From assembly GCA_944472155.2 (NCBI GenBank), contig OX235272.1, positions 86,868,020 to 86,932,019 of the forward strand: a DNA stretch of 64,000 nucleotides, read 5' to 3'. Position numbers and translations under genes: made by a program. Shown piece after piece: positions 1-10,246 of the stretch. A model generated the notes under the pieces. The model made no database searches. It was not told the DNA's origin and worked only from the letters and a program-made list of their open reading frames with translations. The DNA is from Trichobilharzia szidati. Its lineage: Eukaryota; Platyhelminthes; Trematoda; Strigeidida; Schistosomatidae. Within the stretch, counting starts at the first letter, position 1. Every line of letters begins with the position of its first letter.

Positions 1-745
1 TGCTTTCATCATCTCCTCTTCGCATCACCTCCTTCACTCCATGCCACCCTCGCACTGACCAGCAACTAACTCGCCGCTTCCCTCTCAAACCGCACTCGAG
101 TGATGGCCTGTCGTGTGATGTCAATTGATGATAGGCGTTTTTCTGTTCTCAGAGTATGGCTAATCCACCTGCATTTCTTCCTGCATATTTGTTGCAGGGT
201 TGGTTGGTTCGCTCATTGCCAAAGATCCCTCCCTGTTGCTGATCTTTTCTGGCCGGTCATCTGATCTTGATTAGTATTGAGCAAAGATTTGCAGCTGTTG
301 ATGAAGGTGTGTAGTTTGTTCGAAGTGGCCTTCGTGACGCGGTGGGGCACGGCGCGGCGCCAAGTCCCTGATCCGTACGTATAGTAAGTGGCACTGACTT
401 CACACTGGAGTTGAAAATCTGGATCTTGTTTTCATTTTCATGCTGAGTCAGTCAGTCAGTCAGTGCTGTTGATCTCCACACAGACTTGAGAGTGTAATGG
501 AAGCTTGCCTTGCTTTCCGGATCTGCGCTTTGATATCCTCATCAGTTTCATTCACCTGTAGTTGAAACGATGCTTCCCACGTAGGTAGGTAGGTAAGGGA
601 GGTTGCCTCTTTCACATTTATCCCGTTTATGCTGATTGTTGTCTGTTGTTGTTGCTGTGTCTGTTGGCCAGGAATCCTTGCCACCTCTTTTTCCTCTATG
701 TTCACCTATGTTTGTATTATCTCTGCGGCTTCTTCAATAGACAAC
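1..745 (-). mobile_element. RTE-like LINE fragment, 3' half of ORF2 to C-terminus
   Basis: Read on the minus strand this is a decayed non-LTR retrotransposon. The 81-residue open stretch at 460-705 carries the post-RT segment (VNIEEKEVARIPGQ, then a Gln run, then TTISING) that recurs in the copies at 7.4 and 57.5 kb. Further downstream on the minus strand (1-350) are remnants of the segment that reads [11 protein letters not shown] in better copies. Frames are broken and CAGT and GTAG microsatellites (447-463, 581-595) interrupt it. The copy runs off the left edge of the window. It has no coding capacity left. Confidence 0.8.
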
Positions 746-757
746 TTTTTTCTTTTC

Positions 758-1034
758 ATTATGGATAAGATTTTATTTTGATAAATCACACAGTGTTATA
801 CAGTAATATTAACTGATGACGTCTCGAGCACAAACTATTGCTCATAATCATATTCTTGATTATAGCTTGACTCCACACCATATTTTTGATACAAGTATGA
901 AATTTTCAGCATGTGATATCGGTAGCCCAAATTTTGCAGGTCAACCATAGTTATCAGGTGTGCGTCATATCATCAGTTAATATTACTGTACAACACACTG
1001 TGTGATTTATCAAAATAAAATCTTATCCATAATG
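758..1034. repeat. Fold-back (MITE-like) element with ~60 bp inverted arms
   Basis: Bases 758-820 are repeated as the reverse complement at about 964-1034, with a few substitutions and a small insertion. The ~140 bp centre is unrelated. This is the structure of a fold-back or miniature inverted-repeat element. No protein is encoded and I see no convincing target duplication. Confidence 0.65.
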
Positions 1035-1440
1035 GAGTTATAATCTATCACAGCGCCCAAGTTTTATACTCATATCACCTGAAATCTCGTCTTTTCTGCT
1101 TCTATTGACAACTTTGTGAATCATACCTTCTGCTTTTGTGGATGGTGATTGGAAGTGGAATCTAGGGGATGTATTTCGTTCCATCAGGGACTCATCATCG
1201 GATGCACTTGGAAACCTTAGTGCCTATCCTCAGTTTACCATGTTAATCCTCAGATTTCGTCGGAGCGGCCGTACTAGAGCCTGACACGTCAACAGAGACA
1301 GATAATATAATGAATCGAAGTGAAATGCAAAATTTAAATAAGTAACGAATCATAATTTTTATTGTAAATTACCGAGGTAAATTGTCGGTTTTGCCAATCC
1401 AAAAAAATATTGAAAGTGCACGAAATGTTTTCGAAACTTA

Positions 1441-1650
1441 TTTTTTTATTCCTTTGCTTTCCCAGTGGAACTTAGGGCTTCAAGCTAGAGCTTTGAAGTT
1501 TCTGTAGCAGTGGTTTTGTTTATGCACCCAACCTTCCCTCTTTGCCTGGCTTATTACCAGGTAAGCAAGGTTTGGGAGTGCGTCGGTTGGGGATCGAACC
1601 GCGGACCACCTAAGTGGATGGCCAGCATTCTACCTCTGCATCACCGACAC
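1441..1650 (-). mobile_element. tRNA-headed SINE, family E
   Basis: On the minus strand the element starts with a tRNA-like head (B-box-like GGTTCGATCC) and ends with a tail containing GAAGCCCTAAGTTCCACTGG and an A/T-rich run. Better copies lie at 31769-32006 and 17751-17962. The tail matches the 3' end of the RTE-like LINE (see 8111-8155 and 58213-58274). Confidence 0.75.
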
Positions 1651-1739
1651 ATTCAATACCATAGTCCGTATTAATTTTTCATATTGTAGGATTTCATTAT
1701 TTAGATTATGGGATTTGTTGGGGACTGGATTAGATTTAA

Positions 1740-2200
1740 TTATTAGAACTCGTCATTGACCAATATAAGTTAGAGAGATCACTGAAAGGTAGCAAGGAGC
1801 ATACTGAACAGGTGTGTCGTTCTATTTTGGGACTCTTCCTCAGTGAACACACACAAATCCAGGAAATTTAAACGTTAATCACAAGCTCACTGATACCTAA
1901 TGGATGGATGTTTGAAGCTTTACTGAGACGCTCTGACCAATAGGGTTGATTATATCAAGGGGAGGTGGATATTCATTGGACGCATTGGTCAGGGTACCTT
2001 TATATATCACGAATATACAAGGTTAGAACTCATGGCGAATTTACTCAATTCCGGTGAAAGTGGGTAGATGGTCACCGAGATTGGTCTCATGATTTGAAGC
2101 TCCAGGGTTCGATCCCATGTAGGGTCGTGTTTATGCATTTTTGAGGAGTCCCAAAATAGCACGAAACAACTGTCCAGTACTTCTTGATTTTCAGTGAAAT
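1740..2200. repeat. Family B repeats, minus copy (1740-1870) and plus copy (1960-2200)
   Basis: Two degenerate copies of the tRNA-headed, hammerhead-like repeat family B face away from each other. The plus copy has the B-box-like GGGTTCGATCCC near 2106, followed by GAGTCCCAAAATAGCACG and GAAAC near 2145-2166, which are helix II and the GAA strand of the ribozyme-like motif. The core 7-mer is UUGAGGA instead of CUGANGA, so it is probably inactive. Confidence 0.6.
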
Positions 2201-2237
2201 TGAAATACCTATTAAAATTTTCAAAAGAACGGTTAGT

Positions 2238-2281
2238 GAACAAAGAATATTCTTTTCGATAACGACTTCTTCATCAGGTTC
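2238..2281 (-). ncRNA. Hammerhead-like motif at PLE 3' end
   Basis: On the minus strand: helix I GAAC/GUUC, core CUGAUGA, a 13-nt helix-II region, GAAA, and a palindromic helix III AAGAAU/AUUCUU followed by U and the closing GUUC. It is the mirror copy of the motif at 5947-5990. Helix II is poorly paired, so activity is uncertain. PLEs in many eukaryotes are known to carry hammerhead ribozymes near their ends. Confidence 0.55.
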
Positions 2282-2479
2282 TACAGTTATATATATATGT
2301 ACATAATAGTGAAGGAATTAGTGTTATTAACAACATTAATGTTGTTAAAATAACATCAAAACAATACTAATAGTATCAATGGATTACAGTTCGATAGCAT
2401 CAACATAACACTACACACTGAATATCAGATAGGCAAATTAAGAAAGATAACAATACCAATTCAGGAGCTTACAGTCTCT

Positions 2480-2860
2480 ATTGAAGGCCGGTAAGGGCAG
2501 TAGCAGTGGCAGGACTTGCTTCTTCTGCCCACAGAACACCATTTGTTTCAGGCGAATCGCAATAGCCTCTGCTGTTTGCAGTATGTGGTACCTGTATGTT
2601 TTAGGCAATTTATTTGATACCCAGTAGATGATAGAGAAGGATTCGTGAATGCTAGCTCGCTTTGTGGCCTACTTGTATCAGATGCCCTAAAATCGAGCCA
2701 TTGGTGCTTCTAACTACACCTTTATTTAACCACATAGGAATATGTTCCTGAACCACCACAAAAAATCAAGTTCCTAGAGCAGTGGCCAATATAACTCGCT
2801 CCACCACAAGCGCAGTTGAATTGGTAGATACAATTAAAAGTGCCTTTTAGAAATTGGAAT
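2480..2860 (-). pseudogene. PLE GIY-YIG endonuclease fragment
   Basis: In broken frames the minus strand reads a Cys-x-Cys region, then SYIGHC and QEHIPMWLNKG, which match the GIY-YIG endonuclease of Penelope-like elements (YIG, then EHIP). C-terminal coding follows towards 2480. Stops and frameshifts make it inactive. It is the arm mate of 5400-5760. Confidence 0.75.
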
Positions 2861-2899
2861 ATAATTAGTTACTAGAAGTTAAATGGTAGATGGTAACTA

Positions 2900-2960
2900 G
2901 CAGTGGAATCCAGGATGCACAATTCGTCTCATTTGGGACTTTTCGGCTGGATGTACCTGC
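2900..2960 (-). ncRNA. Degenerate SM-alpha-like hammerhead motif
   Basis: The minus strand carries the schistosome SM-alpha layout: GCAGGTACATCCAG (helix I), core, GTCCCAAAT loop, helix II, GAA, then GCATCCTGGATTCCACTGC. The core reads CCGAAAA instead of CUGANGA and GAAA has become GAAT, so it should be inactive. The active SM-alpha ribozyme is established knowledge for schistosomes. Confidence 0.65.
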
Positions 2961-3084
2961 ATTCCGCAGTGAGTGATGGTGTTTCCACCGAGCACTCCCG
3001 TCCAATTAGTCGACGGGAAAATCTAAAATTGAATGAAATAATTAGTTTCATACATTTGGTTCCCTTGATAAATTTCGATAGAGA

Positions 3085-4209
3085 AAGAAAGACCAGATTT
3101 GCAGTATAAAATGATATCATTCTATTTCACAGGTTCTCATCAGCTGCAAACTACCTGAAATTACAATGGTTATAATTAATAACATTTCATACTTCATTGT
3201 TTGAAAGGTAATACAGAAAGCATTATAAGATAAACGCATCCGGAATATAAGGATTAAAATTTTTTGTAGTTTAAGTTACCATCAATTTATATACTATCAA
3301 ACTATGGAAAAAAGAAAGAAAAGGGGGGGGGGGTGAGAGAAGACAGAAAAATCTAATAGACAGTGTCAACATGGCAACTCAACAAGGTCAAAGTTCATCA
3401 ATTTGAAAACTTGTTTAGTGAGTTGAACTCACTAGTGTCTATGAGTAATCAGTGTAATGAAAGTGATATGGTTACCAAGGGAGTGAGAGATTGACTACAC
3501 TCTCTTTCTGTGTGCATAAGTTTGGTCTGAGGCGTTTGATTGCAATTGCTTCAGCAAATCGTAGTAGATTCGCTGTCCTTTGTATGTTTAATATTTTGGA
3601 GGATTTGGAAATCTCAACAAAATGGCTTGTATCCACAAGGTGTCTGGTAATTGCACTTTGTAAATATTTGCTTCCTTTTAAGCATAAATTTCTCGGAATA
3701 TGCTTTGAAAACCGGATAGAAGCCCTTCTTTCTGTCCTTCCGATGTACTTGCTGCCGCAGGTGCACGTAAATTTATAAATGCAGTTGGAGGTAACATCAG
3801 CAGGGTACTTATCCAGTTTCGATTGGCTTATAGAGCATGTAGTACTGTATAGTGTCACTAGATTGGCTGCAGGAAAGCATCTCTTGATTGCTCCTTTCAT
3901 CCTTTTTTCAATCTTTCGCGATACTGTTTCTCCTTTGTATGGGAGGCAAATGAATACTTTCTTCTTTTCAACTGTTGGATACTTCTCTTTCTCATCTCTT
4001 TCTTTGCTGTACCTTAGGATAAATCCTTTTGGATACCCGTTCTCCTTAAGGCATTTTTCAACGAAGCTTAATTCTTCTTCTATCTTGTTGGGCGAACATA
4101 ACTTCCTAGCCCTGTCGTAGAGTGTTCTTACTAATCCCCGCTTATAGCTCATAGGGCAGAAGCTGTTGTAGTGAAGGTATTGTCCGGTCCAATAATTAGT
4201 TACTGCCAA
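3085..4209 (-). pseudogene. Penelope-like element, RT tail plus GIY-YIG endonuclease and 3' end
   Basis: The open frame at 3472-4209 (245 residues) is the C-terminal part of a PLE polyprotein. A linker domain covers about residues 20-120. A GIY-YIG domain follows: IYKF at 144-147, Cys149/Cys151, YIG at 155-157, Arg158, and His170, His190 and His196, which fit the zinc-binding CCHH set of PLE endonucleases. The ending LNLSLPW-like motif is typical. The RT fingers and palm are missing: the frame is cut at 4209 by the inner inverted repeat, whose sequence supplies the apparent start Met. The 3' UTR runs to a well-paired hammerhead-like motif at 3098-3150. The element is dead for autonomous movement, but its endonuclease frame is intact. 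Confidence 0.85.
3098..3150 (-). ncRNA. Hammerhead-like motif with reduced helix II at PLE 3' end
   Basis: Minus strand: helix I UUUGCAG/CUGCAAA (7 perfect pairs), core CUGAUGA, eight bases (GAACCUGU) where helix II should be, GAA, then a 10-bp helix III (3106-3125, one G-U), the cleavage base A and the closing strand. All core positions are canonical, but helix II is one or two pairs at best. The same design recurs at 8840-8889, 9467-9505 and 58371-58420. Confidence 0.6.
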
Positions 4210-4921
4210 GATTTGGGGAATATATATATTCCTTTTAAGGCTTTAATTTTGTAACTACATAACAAAGTAATTAATATTAATGAGATTAATAGAGTTAAAC
4301 TGGAAATCAATAATTTGAATGATAATCATATACTTAGAGTTTAATTCACTTAACCGCATTCTGCCTAATTGTATTATAACAATTGTAATTAAAGCCTGCC
4401 TGCCTGATAGGAAATTACCGAAAATGCATGTTTCCCTAAGTTATGTTCTGTAATTAGTACAAAAGGGAATATTTGCATAAAGAAAATAAGCCTAATTAAC
4501 TATTCAAAGCAATTAGAAGAACAAAGAATTACATAATTTATTGTGCTACACCACTCACTGTACAGTGTATTTGAAGTCGTACTATTCAAATTATAGCCAA
4601 ATGGGTTTTGTTAATAAAACAGTATCTTTGTGTAAAAATGTTTGACAATGAAACTGTCGGTTTTAAAAGAAAACGTCTTTCATATTTCATGTTACCGAAG
4701 AATTGACCATTCAAGTTAATTTCATTATATTATATATGTCCAAACCAACTTCACTTGCAACAGTTTGAAGAAATTTGGGCAGTGAGTATGTCATATTAAT
4801 TATAATAAAGGTTTTTCTGTATTTCCCAATGAATGAAAAACAAAACGATATTGTTTGGTATACTGACGTTTCGCTATTTAATGCCGCTGATAATAGCTTT
4901 ACCAGAATTAACAATATCTAA

Positions 4922-4956
<35 letters not shown>

Positions 4957-5187
4957 TTTTCGGTAATTTCCTATCAGGCAGGCAGGCTAGAATTACAATT
5001 GTTTTAATAAAATTAGGCAGAATGCGGTTAATAGAATTAAACTCTTAGCATATGATTATCATTCAAATTATTGATTTCCAGTTTAACTCTATTAATCTCA
5101 TTAATATTAATTACTTTGTTATGTAGTTATAAAATTAAAGCCTTAAGAGGAATATATATATATTCCCTAAATCTTAGCAGTAAATAA
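4190..5187. repeat. Inner inverted repeat (4190-4434 / 4951-5187) with TA microsatellite
   Basis: About 235 bp are repeated as reverse complement on both sides of a ~515 bp spacer. The arms contain GCCTGCCTGCCTGATAGG and run into the PLE on the left and the outer arm on the right. The spacer (4435-4950) has no recognisable gene and ends with a TA microsatellite at about 4924-4953. Confidence 0.75.
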
Positions 5188-5268
5188 TTATTTAATTCAA
5201 TTTTAGATTTTCCCGTCGATTGATTGGACCGAAGTGCTCGGTGGGAACATCATCACTCACTGCGGAAT

Positions 5269-5329
5269 GCAAGTACATCCAGCTGACAAGTCCCAAATAG
5301 GACGAAATGTGCATCCTGGATTCCACTGC
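5269..5329 (+). ncRNA. SM-alpha-like hammerhead motif, core mutated
   Basis: The layout is that of the schistosome SM-alpha ribozyme: GTACATCCAG, core, GTCC/GGAC helix II with CAAATA loop, GAAA, minimal helix III ATG..CAT, cleavage triplet AUC, then CTGGATTCCACTGC. The core reads CUGACAA. The A at position 8, an invariant G, should abolish activity. Confidence 0.75.
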
Positions 5330-5399
5330 TAGTTACCATCTACCAATTAACTTCTAGTTACTAATTATATTTCAGTTTCTAAAAGCTACTTCTAATTGT

Positions 5400-5760
5400 A
5401 TCTACCAATTACACTATGCTTGTGGAGGAGCGAGGTATATTGGCCACTGTTCAGGAACTTGATTTTTCGTGATGGTTCGGGAACATATTCCTATGTGGTT
5501 AAATAAAGTTGTGATTAGAAGCACCAATAGCTCGATTTTAGGGCATCTGATACAAATAGTCCCCAAAGCGAGCTAGCATTCGCGAATCCTTCTCAATCAT
5601 CTACCGGGTATCGAATAAATTGCCTAAAACATCCAGGTACCACATACTCCAAACAGAAGAGGCTACCGCGATTCTCCTGAAACAAACGGTGTTCTGTGGA
5701 CAGAAGAAGCAAGTCCTGCCACTGCTACTGCCCTCACCGGCCTTCAGTGAAGAATATAAA
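5400..5760 (+). pseudogene. PLE GIY-YIG endonuclease fragment, mirror copy
   Basis: Mirror copy of 2480-2860. Cys-rich ACGGARYIGHC, then REHIPMWLNK, then the C-terminal region ending near 5745 (KKQVLPLLLPSP-like in mixed frames). The frame is broken. Confidence 0.75.
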
Positions 5761-5946
5761 TTCCTGAATTGGTATTATTACCTTTCTTAATTTGTCTATC
5801 TGATATTCAGTGTGTAGTGTTATGTTGATGCTATCGAACTGTAATCCATTGATACTATTAGTATTGTTTTGATGTTATTTTAACAACATTAATGTTGTTA
5901 ACAACACTAATTCCTTCACTATTATGTACATATATATATAACTGTA

Positions 5947-5990
5947 GAACCTGATGAAGAAGTCGTTATCGAAAAGAATATTCTTTGTTC
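5947..5990 (+). ncRNA. Hammerhead-like motif at PLE 3' end
   Basis: GAAC at 5947-5950 pairs with GTTC at 5987-5990. The core CTGATGA is at 5951-5957, GAAA at 5971-5974, and the palindromic helix III covers 5974-5985, with T5986 at the cleavage position. The 13-nt helix-II segment is weakly paired. Confidence 0.55.
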
Positions 5991-6164
5991 AGTAACCATT
6001 CTTTTGAAAATTTTAATAGGTATTTCAATTTCACTGAAAATCAAGAAGTACTGGACAGTTGTTTCGTGCTATTTTGAGACTCCTCAAAAATGCAACTTAA
6101 CCATCGGTCCTCAGCATGGGGATATTTTCGCGTTGCCAAGCTGGCCAATTGGTTAAAATAAAAG

Positions 6165-6515
6165 GTTTTCTACAGTTGGTTTTTTTAACGAGTTGATCTC
6201 GGATTGATATCCGTTAGAGAACCATTGAAAACTAAGGAGTACTGAACAGCTATTTCATCCTAGTTTGAGAATCATCGGCAGTATGCACCCATCGACAGGA
6301 ATTCGAACCAAGCACATCCTGGTTACAATTCAAGCCCATATACCATTCAGGCACTGGGACTCGATTCAATGGCCAGCCCATGAGTTCTAACTTCTACCAA
6401 TTCGTGATTTTAGCACGACCACCAACAAATGTCATCAGTGTGAAATCTATCCTCACATCCCGACTAGATGCACCTCATTGGTCAAAACTTCTCACTAGAA
6501 CTCCAGGATATATTC
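6165..6515 (-). repeat. Family B repeat, near full length
   Basis: On the minus strand: body, tRNA-like head with a degenerate B box, hammerhead-like motif with core CCGAUGA and GAAA, helix III ending in CUGUUC, then the typical tail ACCATTG...TTCTAAC-like and GTTGATC. Related copies lie at 40905-41270 and 39840-40200. Confidence 0.65.
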
Positions 6516-6539
6516 TCTGAAATTAAATGAGTAATTTTC

Positions 6540-7310
6540 AATTACAGGGCAATCTTGACAGTTGAACTCTCTTTGCTACAGTATCACTTCAACACACTAA
6601 ACGATAAGTTGAAAACACGCTAAACTGAGGAAATTAAATATTTCCTTTGGCTTTAATATTCCCAGAAGTCAGATGAGGAGGAGACGAGCTAATTTCTCTC
6701 ACCCACCTCCCTGCAGTAAAATATTTCACTGGTATGCTTATTAATTAGACATATGAAAATCAGAAGAGGCCACAGTTTTTCCTTAAATCCCCTAAAATCA
6801 AGAATGCAAGGGAAGTGATTTTTTTAATTTGTTAACACAAGTTGAATTCTTTCAAATCTGAGACGATAACACGTTACTAATATCGAAAACTCCTTCATTT
6901 TTGCCTGTTATGAAAGAGGTGATGTGTTATTAAATGGTTTGAGGCAATTGGCATGAAGCTTTCGACCTAGGTTTCGTCCTCGTTAGCACTCGTCTGCAAG
7001 ACGCATCTGCAGTCAAGAGCTCCTTGTTCATATCAATTCGTGATCAAACCTAGAAGAAACCAAAACCTTAGAAATTAACTCTTCAGGAGGGTATATCACC
7101 CCTATTTGTGAATAACTCTCATTCATTTTCTCTCTAGGATAAGAATAAACAAAGAGTTTCTATTTCCTTTCAACCGCAAAAAGCATGTCATGCATAAACT
7201 TGTCAAGGTCAAATTTATGATCACGAAAAAATGGGAAAAATAAATGAACTGAAATTAAATAAATGGATCAATTTTTTATCTGTTAATGGCTATAGAATAT
7301 ATATATACAA
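6540..7310. other. Non-coding stretch with a family C remnant
   Basis: I see no gene. Bases 6935-7035 are a minus-strand remnant of family C (tail GAGGCAATTGGCATGAAGC, then GACCTAGGTTTCGTCC, the mirror of its ribozyme region). The remainder is AT-rich unique-looking sequence. Confidence 0.5.
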
Positions 7311-8155
7311 TAACTTGGAGGATCTGGACTTCGCCGATGATATATGTCTGATTTCCCACAAACTGGAAGATATGCAAGCGAAAAGCAACAAGTTGGCAGA
7401 AGAAGCATCAAAGATAGGACTCCAAGTAAACATAGAGAAAACAGAGGTGATGAAGATTCCTGGGCAACACCCCAACAGCAACAACATCAACAGACAACAA
7501 TCAGCATAAATGGGAGGAACCTGAAAGAAACAACCTCTTTTACCTACCTGGGAAGCATCCTTTCAACTACAGGCGGAACTGACGAGGATATCAAAGCAAG
7601 GATCGGAAAAGCAAGACAAGCTTTCACTACTCTCAAGTCTGTGTGGAGGTCAACAACACTCAGCATCAAAAATAAGATCCGGATTTTCAACTCCAATGTG
7701 AAGTCAGTGCTACTCTACGGATCAGAGACTTGGCGCGTCATAAAGAGCATCTCAAACAAACTACAGACCTTCATTAACAGTTGTCTTCGCTCAATACTCA
7801 AGATCAGATGGCCGGCCAGAAAAGATCAGCAACAGGGATCTCTGGGAGCGAACCAACCAGGAACCGATTGTGAAACAAATAGGCAGGAAGAAATGGAGAT
7901 GGATTGGCCATACTCTGAGGAAACCATCAAGTGACATCACTAGACAAGCCATTGCTCGAGTGGAACCCGAAAGGGAAGCGGCGAGTTGGTCGTCAGTGCA
8001 AGGGTGACTTGGAGGAGGTCATGTGAAGAGGAGATGAAAACATGTGGGCAGACTTGGAGCCAGGTGAAGACTCTAGCAGAGAACCGAACGCAATGGAGAC
8101 GCACGGCTGAAGCCCTATGTTCCTGTAGGAATTAAAGGAAACAATAATAATAATA
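7311..8155 (+). pseudogene. RTE-like LINE, RT motif C to 3' end
   Basis: The reading starts at NLEDLDFADDICLISHKLED, where FADD is the catalytic motif of non-LTR reverse transcriptase. It continues through IGLQVNIEKTEVMKIPGQ, TTISINGRNLKETTSFTYLG and [13 protein letters not shown] to the WRWIG/LRKP region. At least two frameshifts separate 7231-7509 from 7344-7934 and the remainder. The 3' end is GAAGCCCTATGTTCCTG...AATTAAAGG followed by AAT repeats, the hallmark tail of this family. A nearly identical copy is at 57316-58274. Confidence 0.85.
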
Positions 8156-8309
8156 TATTATATTTTAATTATTATGCAGAGGTGAATTAAATCAGGTGAG
8201 CTTAAAAAATGTGTTGTTATGCTTTCAGCTTAGAATTCTGGGGTCCATAGCAAAGAAATGAATTCATTGATTGTGTAATCGAAAAAATGACGAAAAACTG
8301 TGTTCAAGT

Positions 8310-8790
8310 GAGATGTATTGTTTATGAGTTTTAAGCGTAACGGAATAATTATTTAGAAAATTCATCTTCAACGATCTAATCACGCTATTTATCCCTTATT
8401 TGGGTATCTCAACTAACTTTGTAATTAGAATCCATTTTTCTCCTAGACTGTATGTCATTCTTCTGACGTCTGCATACTGCGTGTTGACTTGGTCCTTATT
8501 ATTTGTCTTTGTCCCTGTTTAATCTCTAATTTCAATGCTTCCCTATATGGTTGTGATAATGTGTTTCCTTTCAGATGTGATTTGTTTGAGTGGGTCAAGG
8601 TGATATCGACCTTCGACTGTGTGCGAGAATTGTTTGGTGTGATTCCAGCTAACAGAGTTTCTATCTTACCCTGTTGGGAATATTCAATTAGATTCTCGGT
8701 TACGTCTCACGGGTGAGTGTCGGTTAACAAATTTTGTTGTACAGTACTTGTTTTGTACTTAGAACGCCATCTTGACTGTATAGTGGTCTA
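8310..8790 (+). repeat. Unclassified repeat F
   Basis: This ~480 bp segment shares long stretches with 18600-19130 and a shorter part with 12225-12350, for example CTCCCAGACTGTATATCATT-like and CCTGTTTAATCT. No protein family is recognised. It lies directly beside PLE copies at 8.8 kb and, more loosely, at 12.7 kb. Confidence 0.45.
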
Positions 8791-8839
8791 ACTGCACTGT
8801 TAGGGGAATTGGAATAAAGCAAGAACAACAGTGGTTTGT

Positions 8840-8889
8840 GCAGAATAATATGGTACCATCATTTATTTCTTTGGCTTCTCATCAGCTGC
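8840..8889 (-). ncRNA. Hammerhead-like motif, PLE 3' end, reduced helix II
   Basis: Minus strand: helix I GCAG/CUGC, core CUGAUGA, nine bases in place of helix II, GAA, long helix III with bulges closing on GGUACC, U at the cleavage site. The core residues are all canonical. Confidence 0.5.
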
Positions 8890-9466
8890 TTGCTTACAGC
8901 CTAAATAAATTGTAAGGTTTGTGTACAGAAAAGTTTTAACATACTTGCAAATTTTGTTTTCATAATGTCAGTTGACAGAAAGGTGGAAATCGCGAAATCC
9001 TTTAAAATTATCAATAGACAGAAGAGCTCGATTCTCCTCAAGTTTGCCGAAGCAATTTCTATCAAACGCTTGAAAGCAGATTTATGTGTTCAGAAAGAAG
9101 CAGTTATTAGTCTTTCTTTGGCATGGTAACTGGATGTCTTTATTCTTTCTTTCATTTTGATTACGTAATCTTTGGCTTCGACCTCACCCATCTGACATAG
9201 TGTAGTTTCGCTTGTCTCTTGTTTCTAGGGTTTGAGTTGAACCCAGTACATTGTTACCCAATTTATCAGTCACTCAGCATCTTTATCATTGTATGCATAT
9301 ATTTTTTTGTTTAAACTTGAACTGACTGTGTAAAAACTATATAAACGTGATTTTCTGAGCATTGTTCACTAATTGTGGAACTTTCTGTTCACTGACATCA
9401 TGAAAAAATTTGCAGGTATGTTCAAACTTTTCTGTGCATCAACCTCACAATTTATTTGGGCTGTGA

Positions 9467-9505
9467 GCAGCTGATGAGAAGCCAACGAAATAAATGATGG
9501 TACCA
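9467..9505 (+). ncRNA. Hammerhead-like motif, 5' part, PLE 3' end
   Basis: GCAG at 9467-9470, CTGATGA at 9471-9477, GAAGCCAAC, then GAAA and the ascending strand of helix III up to GGTACCA. The descending strand and the CUGC partner are missing, so this copy is 3'-truncated. Confidence 0.45.
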
Positions 9506-9840
9506 CCCTTCTTAAACATACTTAGCTACCTAAATTATTAACATTGGCTTACTTTTATACTTTACTGTATTCCTTCTTCGTATATCTACTGGTTCCGACT
9601 ATATTAGCACTATGAGTAGTACAAAATTTTCCTGTCATTAACCATCATGTAATTATTAGTTTTTGTGGTTGTTTTTTCTTATTTTTTATTCCTTTCGGCA
9701 ATATTAACTGACAATCATTGGTTGTGAACGCCATTGTCACCCTTAAAATTTTGTATTATGCAGGATTACTCACACTACCACTACAAACACTACATTAGAC
9801 CTGACAATAAAAAAACATAATAAAAACCCTGAAATGTTAT

Positions 9841-10175
9841 TTTATTGATAGTTTAGAGTTGTTTAAACGAAACTAACTGATCATCTTGGCGATAAACATT
9901 CTTAAATATCATTTCATAACTTCTTGTATGACTATAGCTTTACTGTCACCATGCATAATCATATCATAGCTTCCACTACCCAATACTGAGTGAGATATTA
10001 TTTTATGTTGTTTATTTTCCTTTCTACTTCTTGGTATTTTTTCGCATTTTTTAAAAATTATTTTGTGTTTTTCCTTTTTTTTTGCTGTCGGTGTCTTTAT
10101 ATTTTTTTTTTGAAATACTCCTTTTAAATGTTTGATAAAATTAGATGCAAATATTTTGTGTTCCGCATGGAGCAT
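9841..10175 (-). CDS. Possible terminal exon with poly(A) signal, unknown product
   Basis: On the minus strand an open frame ends at a stop at 9909-9911, and an AATAAA lies at 9841-9846, about 65 bases downstream. The C-terminal residues (SHSVLGSGSYDMIMHGD) look more protein-like than the Lys/Asn-rich part before them. Possible splice acceptors (AAAAG or GACAG followed by CAAAA) are present near 10095-10115. It could be the last exon of the minus-strand gene whose large exon is at 14158-15845, but I recognise no carbohydrate-binding motif. Equally it may be a chance frame. Confidence 0.25.
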
Positions 10176-10245
10176 AGGGCTTTAAGCAAGAGCTTTAAAA
10201 TTTCAGTAGCAGATGTGTCTTTTGTACAGGGTGGAGATGCTAACC
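10150..10245 (-). mobile_element. SINE family E, 3' fragment
   Basis: The minus strand has the family E tail: CTGCTACTGAAATTTTAAAG-like, then TTAAAGCCCTATGCTCCATG. The head is lost at the junction with the LINE that starts at about 10247. Confidence 0.55.
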
Positions 10246-10246
10246 T

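Larger units (their letters stand above)
2137..6092. repeat. Large nested inverted repeat: outer arms 2137-3045 and 5186-6092
   Basis: About 900 bp at 2137-3045 reappears in reverse complement at 5186-6092 with only scattered differences. Each arm holds, from outside in: a family B ribozyme-like end, a PLE 3' end with hammerhead-like motif, a PLE endonuclease fragment and an SM-alpha-like repeat. The ~2.1 kb between the arms holds another PLE (3085-4209, minus) and a second, inner inverted repeat (about 4190-4434 against 4951-5187). The whole block is a potential giant cruciform. Confidence 0.85.
8801..9530. mobile_element. PLE head-to-head inverted pair
   Basis: A 3'-end-only copy on minus (about 8801-8930) faces a longer plus copy (8967-9520). 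The plus copy reads HKVEIAKSFKIINRQKSSI-like residues, then FAEAISIKRL and the terminal LSLAW stop near 9129. This is the same C-terminus as the PLE at 3472-4209. Hammerhead-like motifs sit at both outer ends, 8840-8889 minus and 9467-9505 plus. Confidence 0.75.

Noticed and set aside
3323..3333. G run and C run (also 12560-12568) as G-quadruplex or regulatory sites
   Set aside because: Single homopolymer runs without the spaced G-tracts needed; possibly sequencing-prone sites.
3491..4120. Plus-strand open frames opposite the PLE endonuclease
   Set aside because: Antisense shadows of the minus-strand PLE frame; no protein-like composition.
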